From Tenericutes bacterium HGW-Tenericutes-1 (lineage in GTDB: Bacteria; Bacillota_I; Bacilli_A; Izemoplasmatales; Hujiaoplasmataceae), in contig PGXM01000001.1 in the NCBI GenBank assembly GCA_002839155.1, positions 124,001-188,000 on the forward strand: 64,000 nt of DNA, given 5' to 3'. The first letter of the stretch is position 1. Each line of letters opens with the position of its first letter. The position numbers and the translations under genes are program-made. Shown piece by piece: positions 8,274-17,300 of the stretch. The notes beneath the pieces are model-generated. The model saw only the letters and a list, made by a program, of their open reading frames with translations, searched no databases and was not told the origin of the DNA.

Positions 8274-8849
8274 ATGAATGTAATTTATATGATTCGTCAC
8301 GGAGAAACCGATGCGAATAAAAATTTTATCGTCCAAGGAAGAATGGATAACCCACTCAATCAAAATGGAATTGAACAAGCTGAAAAAACCGGATTATATT
8401 TAAAGAATCATAACGAACATTTTGATTTGATCGTAGCGAGTCCCTTAAAAAGAGCGTATGATACAGCTAAAATAATCTGTAAAACCTTAAGTGAGAAAAA
8501 ACTCGTATTAACACACTCTGGATTTACCGAAAGAAATTTTGGCGATTTTGACGGTAAAAAAATCGATGCGGAGTACTCCCATAAAGTCTTAAATGACGAA
8601 ATACCTCATATGGAAAAAAACGAAGAACTCGAAACAAGAATCTTTACGGCTTTGAATGAACTTTGTACAAGGTATCCTGATAAAAAGATCTTGATTGTCG
8701 CCCATTCACACGTTATTAAAGCTGTCTTGGTTAACTTGGTCAGTGAGTTTAATTATACTTCTTATTTATCTAATTGTTCCATTAACATCATAAAGCACAA
8801 TAACGGTAAATATTCCGTTGACAATTACAATATCAATCCCCTTGAATAA
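8274..8849 (+). CDS. Histidine phosphatase family protein (phosphoglycerate-mutase-like)
   Basis: 191 aa. The catalytic motif RHGET (phospho-acceptor His, residues 8-12) is followed by QGRMDNPLN with the second Arg, SPLKRAYDTA with the third, an acidic general-acid region in TERNFGDFDG, and the second catalytic His in VAHSHVIK. These are the expected residues of the branch that includes cofactor-dependent phosphoglycerate mutases and broad phosphatases such as PhoE. Substrate is unknown. A single gene with its own ribosome site and a strong terminator after it. Confidence 0.9.
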   Translation: MNVIYMIRHGETDANKNFIVQGRMDNPLNQNGIEQAEKTGLYLKNHNEHFDLIVASPLKRAYDTAKIICKTLSEKKLVLTHSGFTERNFGDFDGKKIDAEYSHKVLNDEIPHMEKNEELETRIFTALNELCTRYPDKKILIVAHSHVIKAVLVNLVSEFNYTSYLSNCSINIIKHNNGKYSVDNYNINPLE

Positions 8850-8852
8850 ATG

Positions 8853-8884
8853 AAAAGGTTGGCTAATTTTAGCCAACCTTTTTG
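8853..8884. terminator. Bidirectional terminator
   Basis: Stem AAAAGGTTGGCTA / TAGCCAACCTTTT with a four-base loop and flanking T/A runs, between converging genes. Confidence 0.9.
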
Positions 8885-8885
8885 A

Positions 8886-10577
8886 TTATACGATTGATTT
8901 GAAGATGTCTTGATAATATGTAGAACATACAAAATTGAAGATTGGGTTATCAGAAACAAAACTAATAGTTGAATAATAATTATTGTCTACAATTGAAGAG
9001 TTAACTTCTTTAGATTCTCTTAAGTAATCAGCTAATAAATCTCGCATTAAATATTCGGTTTGTGTGATATTTAATCCTTGTAAGAAACCATAGTTTGTCT
9101 TATCAAAAATGTAATCGACCGCTCCGACAGTATACAGTTGTGATGAGACAACCGAAACTCCATTTTGTTTAAATACGCCGTTGGAGCAAGACACTGTATC
9201 ATCTGCGACGACATCGTTACTTTCTATTACGTAACACATATTATTGAGTTGTGCACCTGTAAGTTGTGAAGTCTTTATAAAGTTATCAAAGGGATATAAT
9301 TGTACCAAATCACCCATTGTAAACGGAGATCCCGAAGGAAGTACTCGAAATCCTCCTGAATTAACAAATCCAAAATCGATATCTACATAATCGCGAATGA
9401 TTGAAGCTGCCCACTTAGCTAATAATTTTTTATCTGAATATGGGATATATGCCAATTCTTCGTTAATAAATGATACATAAGTTGGATCGGTTGAATAGGT
9501 GTTGATGATGGTATTAACAGCAGGATCTGAAGATGAAAAATCACTTTCAGATAACGTTTCTGCGTAAGCTGTCGTAATTGTTTGATTAACTCGGTCATAA
9601 ACCAATGTGATTTTAGCGAGGAGTGAAGATGAATTATTGCTCGCTTGTGCATAAGGGAGAGGCGCACCATTTCTAGAGATAATATCTTCCATATTTTGGT
9701 GTGTATGGCCATTAAAAATGGCATCAACACGGTAATCACCTGTTAAGGCAGCAATTGATGAATTTGTAGAAGCGTTATACTCGTGAATCGCAGCAACTAC
9801 AATATCAGCACCAAATGAAGTTCTTAATTCATAAGCATATTGTCTCACTGTTTCATAGACATTGTCGAAATAATATCCTTCTACTCTAGATGCGGAGATG
9901 GAATTGATGACGTCGCCAATAACACCGATGACGCCAACAATGACACCATTTATGTTATGAACAGTATAGGGTTCAGTAAAATCTAAAGCTTCATCATTTG
10001 ATGTCGATAAAATATTGGCTGCCAAGAACGGAAATTCTGCTTCACCATTATCTAAATTGTCATCATTATATTTTGCTATTTCATCTATTCCCCAGTCAAA
10101 TTCGTGGTTTCCGATGACGAAAGCATCAAATCCAATTTCATTAAAAATGTCGATAATTGGACGACCATGATAATAATTAGAAAAAGCGGTTCCTTGGAAA
10201 ATATCACCATTGGCGATAATTAACGTATGATTAGTTGATTCTTTCTTGTATTTTAAGAATTCACCAATTTTTGATAACGTTTCGATATCCGAATAGGCAC
10301 CACCATGGAAATCATTCATGGAATATAGTTCAAAGGTCTGGTATCGGTCATAAGTAATTGTTGTCACAGTACCACCGGTTGAGGTATCTTGAGTAGTTGT
10401 TGTTATTGTTGAAGTTGTTGTACTACTTGAAGGTAATGTTGTAGTGGTCGAAGATGAATCTGTATTACTCGATGAAGTGGTACTTTGTGTCGTAGAAAGT
10501 GTTGAAGTGCTTAAAACACAGCCCGTCATCAGTAATGTAAGGCTCAATGCTACTACGAATATTAATAGTCTTTTCAT
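8886..10577 (-). CDS. Secreted 5'-nucleotidase lipoprotein
   Basis: 563 aa. A signal peptide with lipobox LMTGC (Cys at about residue 20) predicts a lipid-anchored extracellular protein. A Ser/Thr-rich linker spans about residues 22-72. The calcineurin-like metallophosphatase domain follows, with SMNDFHGG (DxH), ANGDIFQGTA, VIGNHEFDWG, a His in AAIHEYN and FNGHTHQN. The C-terminal 5'-nucleotidase domain has FVNSGGFRVLPSG and FTMGDLVQLYPFDN, which bind substrate in UshA-type enzymes. It would dephosphorylate external nucleotides so that nucleosides can be imported, consistent with pdp and deoC/deoD in this window. GAGGAT precedes the ATG at 10577. It follows the giant-protein genes but is separated from them by a terminator. 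Confidence 0.92.
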   Translation of the reverse strand: MKRLLIFVVALSLTLLMTGCVLSTSTLSTTQSTTSSSNTDSSSTTTTLPSSSTTTSTITTTTQDTSTGGTVTTITYDRYQTFELYSMNDFHGGAYSDIETLSKIGEFLKYKKESTNHTLIIANGDIFQGTAFSNYYHGRPIIDIFNEIGFDAFVIGNHEFDWGIDEIAKYNDDNLDNGEAEFPFLAANILSTSNDEALDFTEPYTVHNINGVIVGVIGVIGDVINSISASRVEGYYFDNVYETVRQYAYELRTSFGADIVVAAIHEYNASTNSSIAALTGDYRVDAIFNGHTHQNMEDIISRNGAPLPYAQASNNSSSLLAKITLVYDRVNQTITTAYAETLSESDFSSSDPAVNTIINTYSTDPTYVSFINEELAYIPYSDKKLLAKWAASIIRDYVDIDFGFVNSGGFRVLPSGSPFTMGDLVQLYPFDNFIKTSQLTGAQLNNMCYVIESNDVVADDTVSCSNGVFKQNGVSVVSSQLYTVGAVDYIFDKTNYGFLQGLNITQTEYLMRDLLADYLRESKEVNSSIVDNNYYSTISFVSDNPIFNFVCSTYYQDIFKSIV

Positions 10578-10626
10578 GTCTAATCCTCATTTCATAGAAT
10601 GTGCCTTTTTATTATAGTATAGAAAG

Positions 10627-10658
10627 CAAAAAAAAGGAAGAGAAAATACTCTTCCTTT
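10627..10658 (-). terminator. Terminator of the 1162-aa repeat protein gene
   Basis: Stem AAAGGAAGAG / CTCTTCCTTT with loop TATTTT, then a run of nine T on the minus strand. Confidence 0.9.
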
Positions 10659-10667
10659 AATAAGTGA

Positions 10668-13600
10668 TTAATCTATATACGGTTCATCGTTTAAGAATTT
10701 CAAGATTTCAATGATGTCTAAGTATGTAAAGAACGTTAAGATATCATTATTTTCATAATCTTCTGCATCTACCACGTAATCAGGATCAGCAGTGATATTC
10801 ATAACAGTTACTGCTGTTTCTAAATCAGGCGTTAGAATATTTCTGACAATCATGGAAATTAGAATGGTTTGTTGTTCCGTATCACTTAAAGCCATGATTG
10901 CGGTGTAATCAAAATCAACACTTGTGAAATCAGATCCACCTATCGTACCAGCTGCTAAAATGAAGTATTTAATTTCATTCGCTAAAGTAAGATTATTAAC
11001 TGAATATAGCAAGTCAGTTTCAGCGAGTTCTGGAACACTGATATTGGGGTTTGAATCAAGCATGTTATCAAAGGTCACATGAATCGAACCTGATAGTAAC
11101 ATCGTTGTTAATTGTGGGTCCGTTAATGAAGTAATTGTTGTCGCATCGAAGTTACCGGTTGTAAAATCAGTAATACCTAAGACATCTAAAGCTTCTAACA
11201 AGGTTTTAAGTTCATCAAGTTCGATTTGATCAACAGGTAATGTATTGACATTAATTGATTCTCTTAAAGCATTTGGAACAATTAAAGAAGTGGTTCCCAC
11301 CGCAGCAGTTTCATCTAATGCAGCGTCTAATACTGGTTTTGAAACGGTTGCTTGCATCGATGATGAAGCGAATAAAACGTCATAATCCACTCCAAACAAA
11401 TTGGAAGGATTGAAACTAAGTGCCGTAAAATCATTTAGACCAATTAAATCAAGGCTATCCATTAAGGCTAAGATTTCAGTAGAATCAACATAGGTAACTA
11501 ATCCAACTGTTGTTCTAACCGAATCAGGGACAACCAAGTTTCCACCGGTTCCATTCAACATTTTATCAGATAAGGTAGCTTGAATTGAAGCACTTTCAAT
11601 TAACTCTGCCGCATTTGTAAAGAATGCTTCTGATTCAATTTCTGCGCCGAATGATTCAAGGTTTGTAAAGCCCATCGTCTTAAAGGCATTGATTAAAGCC
11701 TTTAATTCAGTTTTTGAGACATAATCGTAAGTACCAACCGTTTTAGTAATGCGGTTGATTTCTGCGATGCCATCTTCTGTATATTCTGGAACGATTAAAA
11801 CACTGTCGCCCAAATCAAGTAAGGTTTTAGAAACAGTATAATGAAGTGATGCAGATGATAATAGCTTGTCTTGATCAGTTTCAGTAACGATATTCGCTAA
11901 TGAAATAGACCCGCCAAAACCTTCAATATCATTAATTCCTAAAACGTTCAATCCATCGATAATACCGGTTATTTCATCTTTGATTAAATAAGTTGTAAGT
12001 GTCGAACCCGAGCCAACAGTAACAACCGTTGAAACGTTGTCAAAATCAAGGGTTGGAATTTCTAATACGCCACTGCCTAAATCAAATAAAGTTTCAGAAA
12101 TCGTCGCATGTAATGTCGCAGATTCTAAAATGACATCAATATTATCAAATAACAAACTAGGATCTAGTGTTCCCAAACTGTCAAAATCATCAAACCCTAA
12201 AGCATAAATTGCTTTTAGAGTTGCTTTTAGTTCATCTGTAGAGATATATTCGATTGTACCAACCGTTTCTCTAACCTCATTATTTTCACTATCAAAATAA
12301 GGAATTGAAACAACGGCGTCAACGCCACTGGTTAAATCAAGTAACATTTTAGAAAATGTAGCATGTAAGATTCCGCTCTCAAATAATGTATCTAGTTTAT
12401 CGTCATCTAAAGTACCAGGCGTTTCAGTTGATTCAAAGTTTTCAATCAATGTCGCATCAAATGCCATGGTATCAAAATCTTCAAAACCAATAATTGCTAA
12501 AGCATTGAAGACTGCCTTCATTTCAACGGTTGTGACGACTGTGTGCAAGATAGTTCCATTCGAAGTTTCTACTTCTTCAACCACGGTAGCTGGAATAATT
12601 AACGGATCAGCACTCATTGAATAAAGATATTTGCCAATAGTTGCGGATAATATTTCACTTTCAAACAAAGTATCAATTTGTGTAGGTGATAATGTGAGCG
12701 CAGCAGTAAAATCAAATTCTGAGCCAGTTAGGGTTTCGCTAACTACTAGTCTAACAGCATTCGCCATTGCTTTCAGTTCAGTTTTATAAAGATAGCCGTT
12801 TTCATCAAAGACCGAATCAGGAATAACCACTTCAGTGTCACCGAAATCTTGTGTGAGAAGTAAATTTGAAACAGTCGCGACTAAAACATTAGAATTGAAA
12901 ATGGTATCAATGGTATCATCTGTTAAGGCTGAAATCACATTTAAATCAAGGTTTGTGAAATCAATCATTCCTGCAACATCAACGATGGCATTGAGGGCTA
13001 ATAAGATGTTTCGTAATTCACCGTTCGTCACAATTTCGCCTTCATCGTCTAATACGTCAAACCAAACGATATCATCTGGGATAACTAACATATCAGAGAT
13101 TTCGATGCCTGCATCGCCTGACAAAATATAAACCAAGGCATTGGAGATGAGTTTAGAATCCAGTAACATCGTTAAATCGACTGAAGCTGCAGCGCTTAAA
13201 ATGACGCCCATATCTTCACCCGATAAATCCGTAACCGCTACACCCGCTTCGTCTAACGCCTCAAAAACGCTTGCCATAATGACAGAAACAACTTTCAATT
13301 CTTGACGAATTGAGACTTGTTCATCGTTATAGGTAAACGAAACAACTTTATCAAATAAAACCAAATTAAACGGTGTTTCTTGTCCATATGAATCTTCCAT
13401 CGTAATAGAGTTAGCGATGGATACGATTAAATTACCATTGTAAGCATCGACGATTTCAACTAAATCAGCAGGAGTATAGTCTCCTGTTTCAGCTAAATCA
13501 ATAACTGAATAAGACGCTTCATATAGTTGATGACGGTCAGGTTCTAAGCTGAGGTTTGTAGGATCAAAGTCTTCTGGAAGCACGTTTGAAATACTTTCAA

Positions 13601-14156
13601 CTACACTCATGAATCCACCCATCATGATTAACAAGACGGCGACTGCTAAAGCACCATTGGCAAACCCAAAGATTGCGCCAAATAAACGATTTTTATTTTC
13701 GCCTTTTTTGTTATGAATAAAGATTAAACGTAGAATAAATCCAACGATTTTCCATAACACTAGTCCTACGGTGAAATATATAATCGTGTAAGCAATTTTA
13801 ACCACGAACATGCCCATGCCTAAGATGAATTCAGACATCGCTGCGTCTGCCGTTGATAAATCAATATTAAGTAGAGCAACCATTAAAGGATTAAATGCTT
13901 CTTCAAATGATGTATAGCTAGATAAAGAAGAATCAATAAAACCAAGTCCAGTTCCTAGTTGTGGAATAGTCATACTCCATAACGCCGTGGAAACAGATTC
14001 AATGGTTAAAAAGAAAACAAGATAAAATACTGCCATTAAGATAAAATTGAATAAGGTTTTTTTGAAACCCCGTAAAAAACCGCCGAGGACGGCAAGACCA
14101 AGAATACCGTAAAACAACAAATTGAAAATCATAACATAGCTTAATGATTCAGGCAT
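10668..14156 (-). CDS. Giant CvpA-like membrane protein with about nine extracellular repeats (smaller paralogue)
   Basis: 1162 aa. The first about 190 residues hold four hydrophobic segments arranged like CvpA proteins, with GGFLRGFKKTLFNF after segment 1 and NKNRLFGAIFGFANGALAV before segment 4. Basic residues in both short loops predict these as cytoplasmic, which places the remaining about 970 residues outside. From about residue 425 tandem repeats begin, each centred on motifs such as SGILHATFSKMLLDL, then a VP strand, then YISTDELKATLKAIYALGF. I count about nine, ending in a conserved cap (NEIKYFILAAGTIGGSDFT). The start at 14156 aligns gaplessly with the larger paralogue; the ATG at 14195 would lie about six bases from the transcription start. 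Composition is acidic and nearly Cys-free. Function unknown. Confidence 0.85.
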   Translation of the reverse strand: MPESLSYVMIFNLLFYGILGLAVLGGFLRGFKKTLFNFILMAVFYLVFFLTIESVSTALWSMTIPQLGTGLGFIDSSLSSYTSFEEAFNPLMVALLNIDLSTADAAMSEFILGMGMFVVKIAYTIIYFTVGLVLWKIVGFILRLIFIHNKKGENKNRLFGAIFGFANGALAVAVLLIMMGGFMSVVESISNVLPEDFDPTNLSLEPDRHQLYEASYSVIDLAETGDYTPADLVEIVDAYNGNLIVSIANSITMEDSYGQETPFNLVLFDKVVSFTYNDEQVSIRQELKVVSVIMASVFEALDEAGVAVTDLSGEDMGVILSAAASVDLTMLLDSKLISNALVYILSGDAGIEISDMLVIPDDIVWFDVLDDEGEIVTNGELRNILLALNAIVDVAGMIDFTNLDLNVISALTDDTIDTIFNSNVLVATVSNLLLTQDFGDTEVVIPDSVFDENGYLYKTELKAMANAVRLVVSETLTGSEFDFTAALTLSPTQIDTLFESEILSATIGKYLYSMSADPLIIPATVVEEVETSNGTILHTVVTTVEMKAVFNALAIIGFEDFDTMAFDATLIENFESTETPGTLDDDKLDTLFESGILHATFSKMLLDLTSGVDAVVSIPYFDSENNEVRETVGTIEYISTDELKATLKAIYALGFDDFDSLGTLDPSLLFDNIDVILESATLHATISETLFDLGSGVLEIPTLDFDNVSTVVTVGSGSTLTTYLIKDEITGIIDGLNVLGINDIEGFGGSISLANIVTETDQDKLLSSASLHYTVSKTLLDLGDSVLIVPEYTEDGIAEINRITKTVGTYDYVSKTELKALINAFKTMGFTNLESFGAEIESEAFFTNAAELIESASIQATLSDKMLNGTGGNLVVPDSVRTTVGLVTYVDSTEILALMDSLDLIGLNDFTALSFNPSNLFGVDYDVLFASSSMQATVSKPVLDAALDETAAVGTTSLIVPNALRESINVNTLPVDQIELDELKTLLEALDVLGITDFTTGNFDATTITSLTDPQLTTMLLSGSIHVTFDNMLDSNPNISVPELAETDLLYSVNNLTLANEIKYFILAAGTIGGSDFTSVDFDYTAIMALSDTEQQTILISMIVRNILTPDLETAVTVMNITADPDYVVDAEDYENNDILTFFTYLDIIEILKFLNDEPYID

Positions 14157-14178
14157 AAGTCTAAACCCCCGTTTCTGT

Positions 14179-14198
14179 ACAATGAAATAATTCATTGT
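14179..14198. repeat. Palindrome at the predicted transcription start of the smaller giant gene
   Basis: Perfect inverted repeat ACAATGAA / TTCATTGT with four bases between the arms. It lies at about +1 to +20 of the predicted transcript, so it could be an operator or a 5' mRNA hairpin. Confidence 0.6.
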
Positions 14199-14207
14199 CT
14201 AATTTTT

Positions 14208-14235
14208 ATTATATATTAAATATACGAGATATCAA
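14208..14235 (-). promoter_or_regulatory. Promoter of the smaller giant gene
   Basis: TTGATA (14235-14230), 16-base spacer, TATAAT (14213-14208). It shows that the second giant gene has its own promoter after the terminator of the first. Confidence 0.65.
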
Positions 14236-14296
14236 TTGATTTGAATGGGGAATTTGCATATATATGATAAAAATTGATATATTTTATTAAAATAAA

Positions 14297-14327
14297 GCAA
14301 AAAGGACGTCTCATATGAGACATCCTT
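14297..14327 (-). terminator. Terminator of the 2696-aa repeat protein gene
   Basis: Stem AAGGATGTCTC / GAGACGTCCTT (one G-T pair) with loop ATAT, followed by T on the minus strand. Confidence 0.88.
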
Positions 14328-14344
14328 AATGAAAATGTAAATAA

Positions 14345-17300
14345 TTAAGCTGGCAAGTAATCGATGAGGGTTAGGATTGCGGCTGAGGTTAAGAAGGTTG
14401 TATTATCATTATCCTCATAGAATGAGTCTGGGATTGGATCATACAATTTTGGATCTGGTCTTCCCGGAACAAATACTGGAGTATTATAAGCATTGACAGC
14501 TGAAACTAAATCTGGAGTAACCATGTTTCTAACAATCATTGAAGTCAAGACAGTAGTTTGTTCTGCTGGTGTTAATCCTTCGATAGCATTATAACTAAAG
14601 TCAACGTTCGTGAAGTCAGCACCTGGAATCGTACTAGCAGCTAAAATGAAGTACTTGATTTCATTCGCTTGAATCAATCCGGTGATGTCATACAATGATG
14701 TCGTTAAGTTACCACCTACATATGCTTTGTTAGGAACGACAATATTAGGATTGCCTTTCAACATGTTATCCATGGTGACATGCATTGAACCAGATAACAA
14801 CATAGTCGTTAAATTAGCATCGGTCATCGTCGTTACAGTTGAAGCATTCATTGAACCGCCGAAGTCTGAGATTCCTAAAGTTTCTAATGCGGTGAGCAAC
14901 GCTTTGAGTTCAACTTTTTCGATTTGTTCATCAGCAATGGTAGCAACTAAGATTGCTTCTCTAAAGTAGTCTGGAACAATGAGACTACCTGAACCTGCAG
15001 GAGCGGTTTGATCTAAAGCACCTGATAAGATATTTTTAGATATCGTCGCTTGCATTGAAACAGAGAGTAACAATTCATCGAAATCAGCACTGAAGATAGA
15101 AGCTGGGGTAAAGTCCATTGTTGTAAAGTCGGTCAAACCCAAGATGTCTAGAGCGTGAATTAGGGCTTTCATTTCATCAAGCTCGATATAAGTGACATCA
15201 GTTTGAATGATTCGTACGACTTCTAAAGTATCAATATTAGTATCAGGGATAATCAATTCTCCAAGAGTATCATTAATTAGTTTATCAGAGAATGTTGCTT
15301 GAATCGATGATGATAACAAAATGGTGTCTGGATCACTAAAGAATTTAGAGGAATCAATACTTCCTGATATACCAAGATTTGAGTAACCCATTGCATTTAA
15401 AGCATCAATTAAGTGATGAACTTCAGTCTTGACAATAAACTCGGTTAATGAGACTGTCTTCTTAATTCTATTAGGTTCGGTTTCACCTAATTCTGTATAG
15501 GTTGGAACAATTAAAATATTGTCAACTTCATCTAGTTTTATGACAATGCTTGATATTGTCGCATGCATTGAGGCTGAGTTTAACAATGTAGTTTGATTTT
15601 CTAGCGTAGAAACATTGAGGAGATTGACATCGGTTGAGCCACCGAAATTCGTATCACCTGATAATCCTAAAACGCCCATCGCATCAAACAAATTGCTAAT
15701 TTCGGTTTTAATAATATAGTCGGTTTTATGTCCAAGAGGTCCAGCATTTAATTTTATCGGTGATCCGTCAATATCAGTTTGAGGAACAACCATAACATCA
15801 TCCCCAAGATTAAACATTTCTTTTGAAATTTTGGCTTGTAAAATACTTGATAATAAGATGGTGTCTCTTTGTAAAGGATCATAAAAAGCAGATAAGTTAA
15901 TGTCACCATCAAAAGCAAGTACGTCACCCGTAAATCCGAGTAATGCTAAGCCATCAAACATGTAACCCAATTCTGATTGAACAACATAAGTCGTTTCTTT
16001 CGTAACTTCACCGACAGTTTTAACAACGTAAGTGCTTAAATCCGACAGTTCGAAATCTTCTTTTCCATAGGGGATTTCAAGAATACTTGTTCCAAGTGCC
16101 ATTAGTTCTTCTGATATTTTACCATGAATAATTGATGAATCTAATATTGTATTTCTTTCGGTTTCATCAAATAGAGGCGATAAATCAAAATCACCGGTGA
16201 AAGCTGGATCAAGTAAGTTAACATCTTCGGTATTAAGTAGATCAATGGCTGTAAATAAATAATTTAATTCATTTTCAACGATATATTCGTTTTCATAGCC
16301 TAACGTACCGACTGTTTGACGAACTAATGTTACATCATCTTCAGCTACATACGGTATTGCTAATACTGAATCATTAAGTTTAATTAATTCGTCAGTGATT
16401 TTTGCATGAACAATCGAAGAATCAAGAATAGAAGCGCGGGTAACAGGATTATATAGAGGATTTAAAGTATCTAAACCAGTAAATGTTTGAATATCAGATG
16501 AAATCCCTAATAACTCTAACGCTTCAAACATGTACCCTAATTCTTGTTTTAGTACATACTCTGTTGTATAGAGAGTTCCGTTTGTTAATAACCGAATTTC
16601 TGTGGTATCATCTGCTGCTGTATAAGGAACAACAAGTATTTCAGAGCCTAAATCAATTAATTCTTTTGATATTCTACCTTGTAAAATAGATGATGATAAA
16701 ACGATTGAACGTTGAGTTTCATCATAAAGAGGAGTTAACGAAACTTCACCATCAAAACCTTGAATATCTTCTGTTACACCAAGAATTGGTAAAGCATCAA
16801 AAAGCGCATTCAGTTCATTTAATAAAACATATTCATTGGCTTCAAAACCTGAACCTACTGTTCTTCTAACTTCTAAAATATTGTCTTCTTGATAATAAGG
16901 AACTGAGAGTACTGAAGTTCCTAAATCAAACAATTCTTTTGAAATTCGAAGTTGCATGATAGAAGAAGCTAAAATTGTATCTCTTTCAGTCTCGTCAAAT
17001 AATGCAGCTAAATTAATTGTTCCATCGAAATCTTCAATGTCACCGCTGATTCCTAAAGTATCAAGGGCTTCAAATAGTGAGTTAATTTCATTTGTAACGA
17101 CATATTCATTGAAGTATCCGATTTCTCCAACAACAAGGATTACTCTATTTAAATCATTTGTCCCAATTTCATTATAGAAAGGAACGGTCAAAATCGTTGG
17201 ATCTAAGGTAATCAATGTGTCAGAAATCATAACATGCATAATTGAGGATCCTAGAATGTATGTTCTTTGAGTCTCATCAAAGAATGGTGAATAATCCAAA

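Noticed and set aside
10378-10520. Ser/Thr-rich repeat as a separate repeat element
   Set aside because: It is the low-complexity linker of the 5'-nucleotidase lipoprotein, a usual feature of surface lipoproteins.
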